NCBI GenBank assembly: GCA_009996555.1
Contig: JAACZX010000510.1
Span: 1-7,360 of the forward strand
DNA length: 7,360 nt
Origin: Chitinophagaceae bacterium
GTDB taxonomy: Bacteria; Bacteroidota; Bacteroidia; Chitinophagales; Chitinophagaceae
Direction of reading: 5' to 3'
Below the pieces are notes generated by a model, which had not been told where the DNA came from, did not search any database, and worked only from the letters and a program-made list of their open reading frames with translations. The translations under genes were made by a program, and so were the position numbers. Every line of letters starts with the position of its first letter. Position 1 is the stretch's first letter. Shown here one piece after another: positions 1-5,228 of the stretch.

Positions 1-268
1 ATTCTTCATCAATATCAATTTCATTTACTTTAAGCCAGTCGTGAAGTTTGTTTTTTGTATTGCTGAATACAGCTTCCACTACACATTTTTTATCTGGTGT
101 GCGAAGAGCCGATACATCGGCACGGTTGCCCAGCACCAAACCAAGAGCGCCCAGTAAAATAGATTTACCTGCACCTGTTTCGCCCGTAATAATATTCAGC
201 CCGGTTTGAAAACTCACATGAAGTTCATCAATAATTGCAAAGTTCTGTATGGAAAGTTGTTGCAGCAT
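1..268 (-). CDS. recN: DNA repair protein RecN, N-terminal part (cut by window edge)
   Basis: RecN is an SMC-like ATPase of the cytoplasm that acts early in recombinational repair of double-strand breaks. Only the first 89 residues are visible. Reading leftward from the ATG at 268, the protein opens with MLQQLSIQNFAIIDELHVSF, then GLNIITGETGAGKSILLGAL, which holds the Walker A motif GETGAGKS at about residues 29-36, followed by LGLVLGNRADVSALR. This order (NFAIID, Walker A, GxRAD) is diagnostic of RecN as opposed to RecF or SMC. The C-terminal part, with the coiled coil, signature motif and Walker B, lies beyond position 1. The gene is separated from the upstream zinc-ribbon gene by a terminator, so it probably has its own promoter. 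No Shine-Dalgarno sequence is seen, as is usual in this phylum. Confidence 0.95.
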   Translation of the reverse strand, partial: MLQQLSIQNFAIIDELHVSFQTGLNIITGETGAGKSILLGALGLVLGNRADVSALRTPDKKCVVEAVFSNTKNKLHDWLKVNEIDIDEE

Positions 269-277
269 AAAGCATTT

Positions 278-285
278 CAAAACTA
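278..285 (-). promoter_or_regulatory. possible -7 box for recN
   Basis: On the minus strand this reads TAGTTTTG, a full match to the Bacteroidota -7 consensus TAnnTTTG. It lies in the space between the upstream terminator and recN. Two things weaken it: no TTG is found at the expected -33 distance, and the box is only about 10 bases from the start codon, which would leave an almost leaderless mRNA. Chance occurrence in AT-rich DNA is quite possible. Confidence 0.25.
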
Positions 286-320
286 ATTCAAAACACGATA
301 TAGAAAAGTTGACTGTATAA

Positions 321-354
321 ATAAAAAAGAAAAAGGGCGCATAAAGCGCCCTTT
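321..354 (-). terminator. intrinsic terminator of the NIF3/zinc-ribbon unit
   Basis: The sequence AAAGGGCGC (332-340), loop ATAAA, GCGCCCTTT (346-354) forms a perfect 9-bp GC-rich hairpin. On the minus strand it is followed by a T-rich tract (TTTTCTTTTTTAT, 333 down to 321). It begins about 20 bases after the stop codon of the zinc-ribbon gene. The asymmetric T tract shows that it serves minus-strand transcription and insulates recN from the upstream genes. Confidence 0.85.
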
Positions 355-374
355 ACATGTATAGAAAGAGTCAA

Positions 375-1178
375 TTATGGTTCAACTGAATCATTCAGGT
401 CAGCATCAACAAGGATACGACCGCAGTTTTCGCACACGATGATTTTTTTGTGCTGTTTAATTTCACTCTGGCGTTGAGGAGGAATGGTGTTGAAACAACC
501 GCCACAGCTTTCACGCTCAATAGGCACTACCGATAAACCATTGCGGTAACTTTTACGGATGCGGTCGAAGCTGGCCAATAAACGGTCTTCAACCGCTTCT
601 CTTGCACCATTTACCAAAGAACGCAATTGCGTTTCTTCTTTTTCAGTATCAGCAATGATCTTGTCCAGTTCGCCTTTCTTGTGCTCAAGGTTTTTTTCTT
701 TAGCAGCAATTGCTTTTTTCGCTTTTTCCAGTACTTCACTTTTATCGATCAACTCTTCGTTCGCATCTTTAATATGCTTTTCAGAAAGTTTGATCTCCAG
801 TCCCTGCATTTCAAGTTCTTTGTTGATGGCTTCAAACTCACGGTTATTCTTTACGTTCTCACTTTGCTTTTCGTATTTCTTCAGCAATGCCTGCGATTCA
901 AGGATCGCATCTTTCTTGCTTTGAATGAAATCCTGGATACCGTTGATCTCTTCTTCAATGCGGTTCTTACGTGCATTCAAACCTTCAATTTCATCTTCCA
1001 GGTCTTTTACTTCCATGGGTAATTCACCTTTCAGGATCTGGATCTCATCCAGTTTGCTTTCAATTTTCTGTACACGAATAAGTGCCTTCAGCTTTTCTTC
1101 TACAGAATACTCTTTTGTAGTAGCCATATTGTTGTTTGAAGTTTTTTGTTTTTGTACCGGCGGCGGGGCCTTGCTCAT
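375..1178 (-). CDS. coiled-coil C4-type zinc ribbon protein (DUF164 / CdsZ-like family)
   Basis: The family has a long antiparallel helical coiled coil and a C-terminal zinc ribbon; its biochemical role is not settled, and a secretion-linked member is known in Chlamydia (CdsZ). With the start used here (267 aa), a charged coiled coil runs from about residue 35 to 200 and contains the family-typical stretch NNREFEAINKEL. The zinc ribbon follows, with CxxC pairs at C225/C228 (SCGGC) and C249/C252 (CENC). The start is uncertain. GTG at 1193, ATG at 1178 and ATG at 1127 are all in frame. Strong family-like similarity begins only with MATTKEYSVEEKLKAL at 1127, which also has an A-rich upstream region. 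The 17 extra residues from 1178 are low-complexity (Pro, Lys, Gln, Asn). It lies just downstream of the NIF3-family gene, with a 40-base gap to ATG 1178, and ends before a strong terminator, so the two are probably co-transcribed. Confidence 0.88.
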   Translation of the reverse strand: MSKAPPPVQKQKTSNNNMATTKEYSVEEKLKALIRVQKIESKLDEIQILKGELPMEVKDLEDEIEGLNARKNRIEEEINGIQDFIQSKKDAILESQALLKKYEKQSENVKNNREFEAINKELEMQGLEIKLSEKHIKDANEELIDKSEVLEKAKKAIAAKEKNLEHKKGELDKIIADTEKEETQLRSLVNGAREAVEDRLLASFDRIRKSYRNGLSVVPIERESCGGCFNTIPPQRQSEIKQHKKIIVCENCGRILVDADLNDSVEP

Positions 1179-1218
1179 CACTTGTTGTGTCACTCACTTG
1201 TACGATTTGTATTTCTGA

Positions 1219-2316
1219 TCATCTGAAATACTCGACAGGATTCGTTTTCACCGCAGTTTTGAGGACGGCAAAGGTAGGGAATTTCTGCTGCAAATGATCG
1301 GCCAGTAAATCTATGGTAAACTGCTCACTTTCCCAGTGGCCAATGTCGGCCAGCAGCAGGCGGCCTTCTGCATCAAAAAACTCATGGTATTTAATATCGC
1401 CGGTAACAAAAGCGTGGGCACCGGCGGCCAGGGCGGCTTTTGTAAGAAAACTGCCGGCTCCACCGCAAACTGCCACTTTATGAACAGCATGAGCGGGCGG
1501 GATGGTGTGACGAATTACGCTCAATCCAAATTGATCTTTAAGCAGTTGCAGGAATTCTGATGGTATCATGTGGGTTGCCAGCTCGCCAATAAGTCCCGAT
1601 CCGGTTGTTTGTAAACGGTTGTCAAGGCTAACCACATCGTAGGCTACTTCCTCGTAAGGATGGGCCTTGGTCATGGCAGCAAGGATGGGAGCTTCCAGCC
1701 AGCCAGGAAAGATCACTTCTATTTTCAGTTCATCTTCTTCGTGGCGGCGTCCAATCTCCCCAACAAACGGATTGCTTCCGTCGGCGGCTTTAAAAGTTCC
1801 TTTGCCGGGGCCATTGAAACTACATTCACTATAGTTGCCAATATGCCCGGCTCCGGCTTCAAAAACAGCCGCCCTTACAAACTCTGCATGGGTAACCGGC
1901 ACAAAGCAGAACAGCTTTTTGAGCAGCCCGGTTTTTGGTTGCAGGATGCGGCAGTTTTTCAAACCCAGCCTTTCGGCCATTTTTGCATTTACCCCTGTAA
2001 TAATATTATCCAGGTTGGTATGGATAGCGTAAACAGCAATATCGTATTTAATGGAAGCGATTACCGCCCTTTCCACATAGGTTTTGCCGTTGATCTTTTT
2101 TAGTCCGCTGAAGACAATGGGGTGGTGAGCCACAACCAGATTACAACCTTTTTGTTTGGCTTCAAGGATCACTTCTTCTGTTGCATCAAGGCTAACCATA
2201 ATACCTGTGCATTCCCATGCGGCTGAACCGGTAAGCAAGCCTGAATTATCATAGCCTTCCTGTAAAGAAGGAGGTGCCAGCGTTTCAAGAAAACGAATAA
2301 TATCTCCAATTTGCAT
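1219..2316 (-). CDS. NIF3-like dinuclear metal-centre protein with PII-like insertion
   Basis: This is a cytoplasmic, probably hexameric NIF3/YbgI/YqfO-family protein, often labelled GTP cyclohydrolase I type 2-like; the true substrate is unknown. Visible metal-ligand motifs are H64-H65 in VVAHHPIVFSG, H99 and D103 in AIHTNLDN, and H327/E331 in the C-terminal GHWESEQF (H-x3-E). Residues about 131-231 form the CutA/PII-like insertion seen in long family members, ending with AHPYEEVAYDV. The length of 365 aa fits the long (insertion-bearing) class. The ATG at 2316 is chosen because MQIGDIIRFLETLAPPSLQEGYDNSGLL is the typical N-terminus; a TTG six codons upstream is in frame but unlikely. All expected metal ligands are present, so the protein is probably functional. 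It is followed closely by the zinc-ribbon gene, a pairing seen in other bacteria such as mycobacteria, which suggests linked roles. Confidence 0.94.
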   Translation of the reverse strand: MQIGDIIRFLETLAPPSLQEGYDNSGLLTGSAAWECTGIMVSLDATEEVILEAKQKGCNLVVAHHPIVFSGLKKINGKTYVERAVIASIKYDIAVYAIHTNLDNIITGVNAKMAERLGLKNCRILQPKTGLLKKLFCFVPVTHAEFVRAAVFEAGAGHIGNYSECSFNGPGKGTFKAADGSNPFVGEIGRRHEEDELKIEVIFPGWLEAPILAAMTKAHPYEEVAYDVVSLDNRLQTTGSGLIGELATHMIPSEFLQLLKDQFGLSVIRHTIPPAHAVHKVAVCGGAGSFLTKAALAAGAHAFVTGDIKYHEFFDAEGRLLLADIGHWESEQFTIDLLADHLQQKFPTFAVLKTAVKTNPVEYFR

Positions 2317-2338
2317 GACATAAAAATAAGGCAATTCA

Positions 2339-2356
2339 ACAGCAGGAAAATGCTGT
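2339..2356. repeat. small dyad in the leader of the NIF3-family gene
   Basis: ACAGCA (2339-2344), six bases, TGCTGT (2351-2356) is a perfect 6-bp inverted repeat that starts about 22 bases upstream of the NIF3-family start codon. In RNA it would form a short hairpin with a T-rich loop on the minus strand; in DNA it could be an operator. It is short enough to be chance. Confidence 0.25.
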
Positions 2357-2457
2357 AAAAGCTAAATAACTGAAAACCTGCCGGTTGCCATTTGCGTACT
2401 TCTACTGTGGCGCATGCCAAAAACAAATTGTATTTTCATCTTTGAAATTCGAAATCT

Positions 2458-2883
2458 ATGAGGCATTTCCTGATTCTTTCTTTTAGCCTGCTGGTGCTTA
2501 CAAGCTGTAAAAAAATTGTAAAGCGTACACAGGAAGAAATTGCTGAAACACTTATTGTGAAAGCAATTACTGATGGTCGCTGGACGGTGAGTGTATATAA
2601 AGATGATACGAATGACTACCTGTCTGAATTCAGCGGATACGAATTTCAGTTTAAAACAAACCGCACTGTTGATGCGATTAAAAATTCAACTACAGAATCA
2701 ACCGGTACCTGGAACGAAGACAAAGTGAATATTGCCATCATTGCAGATTATCCCGCCTCTGCTGCAGTAACATTACAACGCCTTGACGGTAACTGGAAAC
2801 TAAAAGACAGTAACTGGACATGGGTAAAGGCGCAGCAAACCATTAATGGAAAGCTGGTAACACTGGAGCTTAGAAAAAAATAA
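2458..2883 (+). CDS. small lipoprotein of unknown function, lipocalin-like size
   Basis: I do not recognise this 141-aa protein. It starts with a classic lipoprotein signal: MRHF, a hydrophobic core (LILSFSLLVL) and the lipobox LTSC with the lipidated cysteine at C17. The residues after the cysteine are basic (KKIVKR), without the acidic run that marks surface-exported lipoproteins in Bacteroidota, so a periplasm-facing anchor is more likely; this is an inference. The mature part is about 125 aa. It contains an 'I..GRWTVSVYKDD' opening, alternating beta-like stretches, a TGTWNEDK motif, several tryptophans and a final TLELRKK. That layout resembles the many small lipocalin-like or META-like beta-barrel lipoproteins of this phylum, but no diagnostic motif proves it. 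The gene stands alone, head-to-head with the NIF3-family gene (141-base spacer), and has its own downstream hairpin. Confidence 0.85.
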   Translation: MRHFLILSFSLLVLTSCKKIVKRTQEEIAETLIVKAITDGRWTVSVYKDDTNDYLSEFSGYEFQFKTNRTVDAIKNSTTESTGTWNEDKVNIAIIADYPASAAVTLQRLDGNWKLKDSNWTWVKAQQTINGKLVTLELRKK

Positions 2884-2907
2884 ATACATCTTCTTTTAAA
2901 AAACAGT

Positions 2908-2931
2908 AAGCGCTTCCGGAAGGAAGCGCTT
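2908..2931 (+). terminator. intrinsic terminator after the lipoprotein gene
   Basis: AAGCGCTTCC (2908-2917), loop GGAA, GGAAGCGCTT (2922-2931) is a perfect 10-bp hairpin with a GNRA-type tetraloop. It starts 25 bases after the lipoprotein stop codon. The downstream plus-strand tract (GTGCTTTGTTC) is only moderately T-rich, while the minus-strand side has TTTTTT four bases after the hairpin, so it could terminate in both directions. Confidence 0.75.
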
Positions 2932-3084
2932 GTGCTTTGTTCTCAAAAATCCATGCGGCTTGAACTGATTCCGGGCTGCATGATAAGTTATCCCCCGTAA
3001 TGGGTTGAAGTCTTTGTTATTCTTTAAGGCAACAAATATTGGGCATGCTTATTAATAATGCAAATCAATTAATTTTATGACCTT

Positions 3085-3099
3085 ATAGATTTTGACTAT
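3085..3099. promoter_or_regulatory. candidate OxyR binding half-site overlapping the oxyR start codon
   Basis: The 15 bases read ATAG-ATTTTGA-CTAT, an exact ATAG-N7-CTAT dyad, which is the half-site form known for enterobacterial OxyR. It also contains the LysR-type T-N11-A spacing (T3086, A3098). It overlaps the ATG of the oxyR-like gene (3098-3100), a position that would suit autorepression. A second half-site at 22-bp spacing is not convincing on either side, and the binding motif in Bacteroidota may differ from that of E. coli. Confidence 0.4.
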
Positions 3100-4033
3100 G
3101 ACATTGACCCAGCTCGAATACCTCGTTGCCATTGATACGTACCGGCATTTTGCAACAGCTGCTTCGCATTGTTTTGTTACCCAGCCCACGCTGAGCATGC
3201 AGATACAAAAGCTGGAAGAGGAGCTGGGTATAAAACTCTTCGACCGGAGTAAGCAGCCAGTGATACCTACGGAAGCGGGTGTGGAAATAATTGAACAGGC
3301 GAGAAAGATCTTGCAGGAGCGTAACCTGATCTCTGAAATTGCACAGAACAAAAAAGGATTGCTGACGGGTGAATTACGCATCGGTATTATTCCAACGCTG
3401 GCACCGTATCTGTTGCCCATGTTTGCGAAAAGCTTTAATGAAAAATATCCATCGGTAAAACTGATCGTGCATGAAATGATGACGGAATACATCATCCGCC
3501 GCCTGCGTGAAGGGCGTATTGATGCAGGCTTGCTGGTAACGCCTTTGCAGGAAAAGGGTATTAAAGAAGAGGTGCTGTTTTACGAAGAACTGCTGGTGTA
3601 CGTATCACCCCGGAATGAAGCATACAAAAAGAAATATGTACTGGCGAAAGATATTGATCCTACAAAACTCTGGCTGCTGGAAGAAGGCCATTGCTTCCGT
3701 TCGCAGATCGTTAATTTATGTGAACTGAAAAAGGCCAGTGAACTCAGTACACAGTTTGAATACGAAGCAGGCAGCATAGAAACCCTGCGCCGCATGGTGG
3801 AAATGAACGATGGCATTACCATTATGCCCGAACTTTCAACACTGGAGATGACGCCTGAACAGCAAAAACTGCTGCGTCATTTTCAAAGCCCGGCACCTGC
3901 ACGTGAAGTAAGCATGGTGGTGCATCGGGATTTTATGAAGAAGCGTTTGAAACAAGCATTGAAAGAAGAAATTATTGCAGCTGTACCGGAAAAGCTGAAG
4001 AAGAAGAAGGCGCAGACGATTGTGCCGGTATAA
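3098..4033 (+). CDS. oxyR: OxyR-type LysR-family peroxide-sensing regulator
   Basis: This is a cytoplasmic DNA-binding regulator that in its family senses hydrogen peroxide through an intramolecular disulfide and activates catalase, Ahp and Dps genes. The 311-aa protein has an N-terminal winged helix-turn-helix (MTLTQLEYLVAIDTYRHFAT, then FVTQPTLSMQIQKLEEELG) and a substrate-binding-fold domain starting near GELRIGIIPTLAPYLLP. The diagnostic motif is LLEEGHCFRSQIVNLC. Its two cysteines are C199 and C208 when counted from the ATG at 3098, the same numbers and spacing as the redox pair of E. coli OxyR. The AGSIETLRRMVEMNDGITIMPEL stretch also matches OxyR. ATG 3098 is preferred over an in-frame TTG two codons upstream. 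The C-terminus ends in a lysine-rich tail (KLKKKKAQTIVPV). The gene stands alone, with no catalase or peroxiredoxin gene beside it in this window. Confidence 0.92.
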   Translation: MTLTQLEYLVAIDTYRHFATAASHCFVTQPTLSMQIQKLEEELGIKLFDRSKQPVIPTEAGVEIIEQARKILQERNLISEIAQNKKGLLTGELRIGIIPTLAPYLLPMFAKSFNEKYPSVKLIVHEMMTEYIIRRLREGRIDAGLLVTPLQEKGIKEEVLFYEELLVYVSPRNEAYKKKYVLAKDIDPTKLWLLEEGHCFRSQIVNLCELKKASELSTQFEYEAGSIETLRRMVEMNDGITIMPELSTLEMTPEQQKLLRHFQSPAPAREVSMVVHRDFMKKRLKQALKEEIIAAVPEKLKKKKAQTIVPV

Positions 4034-4110
4034 AAGGGTTGCTATGCTATTTTCTTTAACTATATCCGAAGCATGCCGGGCTTAAATACCTGTTTTTGTG
4101 GGGAAATCAA

Positions 4111-4143
4111 CGAAGGATGAGCGAAGGATGGTCGAAGGAAGAA
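4111..4143. repeat. three-copy 11-bp tandem repeat between convergent genes
   Basis: The units are CGAAGGATGAG (4111-4121), CGAAGGATGGT (4122-4132) and CGAAGGAAGAA (4133-4143), sharing CGAAGGA(T/A)G. The repeat lies in the 167-bp spacer (4034-4200) between the convergent oxyR and LysR genes. Nothing else is recognised in that spacer, and no convincing terminator hairpin was found for either gene. The 11-bp period is close to one DNA helical turn, but a simple slippage origin is as likely as a function. Confidence 0.7.
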
Positions 4144-4200
4144 GGGGATTAGGCGTTTTATAATTGCTGGTATGTAGTGACTGGATGAAATTTTGCTCTA

Positions 4201-5076
4201 TCACTTCATCTGCTTCTTAATCATCTCCGTAAACACCAATGCAGCTTTTTTGCGGTAACTATCTTTCGGCCAGGTAATCGATGCCTGGCTGATGATGTTG
4301 AGGCCTTTGATGGGAATGGTTTTTAATGTTTGTCTTCCTTTAGCAGCAGCCACTGTCATAATCGTACACCAGTTGCCCGTTTCAACCAATTGCAGGAGTG
4401 TATTAATATCATTCAACTCCATTTTAATATTCGGCTGCACATTATTTTGTGCCAATGCTTCATTTAAAAAATGACGGGTATGAAATCCTTTTGCAGGCAA
4501 CACAAGCGGAATATCTTTTAAATCTTTAATCGCAATCGATTTTTTTTCAGCCACAGGGTTCGAAGGATGCACCACCAATGTTAACGGCGATTCATACAAG
4601 CGTTGCGAAATAAACATATCGTTATCCTGCAGCTCAAGGAACGACAGCAAAAAATCAACTCTTGTCGATTTCAATTTATCCAGCAGATCTTCTGATGTAC
4701 CAAACTCAACAATAATTTTTACTTCGGGGTATTGGGCCGAAAACTGCACGAGCACCGGTGTGAGCAAAGTTGAAAGACCATAGGTAACTCCGATCCGCAG
4801 TTCACCTGTTTTCAAGCCTTTCAAATCATCAATAACGGCACGACCACCTTCCGCATCCGAAACCGTTAAACGGGCAAAAGGCAAAAACTGGCTGCCAGCT
4901 TCTGTTAGCCGCACCCGTTTACCAATACGGTCGAACAGGGGCATGCCCAGTTCGTCTTCCAGTTGCTTGATCTGCTGACTAAGCGTACTTTGGCTAATGT
5001 ACAGGCTGTGAGCAGCCTCGGTAAAATTGAGCAGCTCGGCCGATTTGATAAAATAACGCAGCTGACGGAGTTCCAT
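4201..5076 (-). CDS. LysR-family transcriptional regulator, divergent from leuCD
   Basis: This 291-aa regulator has the standard LysR layout. The winged helix-turn-helix covers residues 1-60 (MELRQLRYFIKSAELLNFTE, then YISQSTLSQQIKQLEDELG and LFDRIGKRVRLTEAG). A short linker helix leads to a periplasmic-binding-protein-like effector domain from about residue 91 (TGELRIGVTYGLSTLLTPVL). It lacks the OxyR cysteine motif, so it senses something else. It is transcribed divergently from leuC across 152 bp that carry mirror-image promoter boxes. Divergent LysR genes commonly regulate the neighbouring operon and themselves, so leuCD is the likely target, with a pathway intermediate such as isopropylmalate as a possible effector. 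Both points are inference. The start ATG at 5076 fits the family's usual N-terminus. The length is normal and no damage is seen. Confidence 0.9.
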   Translation of the reverse strand: MELRQLRYFIKSAELLNFTEAAHSLYISQSTLSQQIKQLEDELGMPLFDRIGKRVRLTEAGSQFLPFARLTVSDAEGGRAVIDDLKGLKTGELRIGVTYGLSTLLTPVLVQFSAQYPEVKIIVEFGTSEDLLDKLKSTRVDFLLSFLELQDNDMFISQRLYESPLTLVVHPSNPVAEKKSIAIKDLKDIPLVLPAKGFHTRHFLNEALAQNNVQPNIKMELNDINTLLQLVETGNWCTIMTVAAAKGRQTLKTIPIKGLNIISQASITWPKDSYRKKAALVFTEMIKKQMK

Positions 5077-5125
5077 ATTCCTAAATCGGTTTTGTCAATG
5101 GATGTAATAGAAAAATACAGTTATA

Positions 5126-5133
5126 CAAATTTA
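5126..5133 (-). promoter_or_regulatory. -7 promoter box for the LysR gene
   Basis: On the minus strand this reads TAAATTTG, an exact match to the Bacteroidota -7 box TAnnTTTG. It lies 49 bases upstream of the regulator's start codon, giving a plausible leader of about 40 bases. No TTG is seen at the expected -33 distance. It also forms the left arm of the 27-bp inverted repeat shared with the leuC promoter box. Confidence 0.55.
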
Positions 5134-5144
5134 GGGAATCGGGT

Positions 5145-5152
5145 TAAATTTG
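5145..5152 (+). promoter_or_regulatory. -7 promoter box for leuCD
   Basis: TAAATTTG is an exact match to TAnnTTTG on the plus strand and lies 76 bases upstream of the leuC start. The expected -33 TTG is missing at 19-21 bp upstream, where the sequence is TTAT and the opposite-strand -7 box begins. A weak -33 is typical of promoters that need an activator. The box sits within GGTTAAATTTGACC (5142-5155), a palindrome with one mismatched pair. Confidence 0.6.
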
Positions 5153-5176
5153 ACCTTTCTTAAACCGGAACAGCGC

Positions 5177-5193
5177 TAAGGTTAGCAACCTTA
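5177..5193. promoter_or_regulatory. 17-bp dyad in the leuC leader
   Basis: TAAGGTT-AGC-AACCTTA has perfect 7-bp arms. It lies between the predicted leuC promoter and the start codon, so it would be in the leuC 5' untranslated RNA as a small hairpin with a 3-base loop, or act in DNA as a regulator-binding site. It is not followed by a U tract, so it is not a classical attenuator terminator. There is no ATG between the promoter box and leuC, hence no ordinary ATG-initiated leader peptide. Confidence 0.5.
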
Positions 5194-5228
5194 ACCTGAT
5201 AAATTTTACAACTTCTAATACAAAATAT

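Noticed and set aside
559..1218. Overlapping plus-strand open frames opposite the zinc-ribbon gene
   Set aside because: They are Phe/Ser-rich mirror frames of a coiled-coil gene and have no family-like motifs; the minus-strand protein has clear zinc-ribbon and coiled-coil signatures.
2317..2334. Upstream TTG start for the NIF3-family gene
   Set aside because: The ATG at 2316 gives the typical family N-terminus; the six extra residues have no support.
2437..2444. CATCTTTG as a -7 box for the lipoprotein gene
   Set aside because: It misses the first consensus base, has no TTG at the right distance, and lies only 13 bases before the start codon.
3049..3058. TTATTAATAA palindrome upstream of oxyR as an operator
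   Set aside because: A pure A/T palindrome in AT-rich spacer DNA is likely by chance, and the flanks do not extend the symmetry.
3052..3495. Minus-strand open frame of 147 codons opposite the oxyR start
   Set aside because: Shadow of the OxyR coding region, Ser/Cys/Ile-rich with no domain; the plus frame is convincing.
4069..4083. AAGC-N7-GCTT as a terminator after oxyR
   Set aside because: Only four paired bases, no T tract after it; too weak to call.
5153..5228. Leucine-rich leader peptide for leuC attenuation
   Set aside because: There is no ATG in the leader and the dyad there lacks a U tract, so classical attenuation is not supported.
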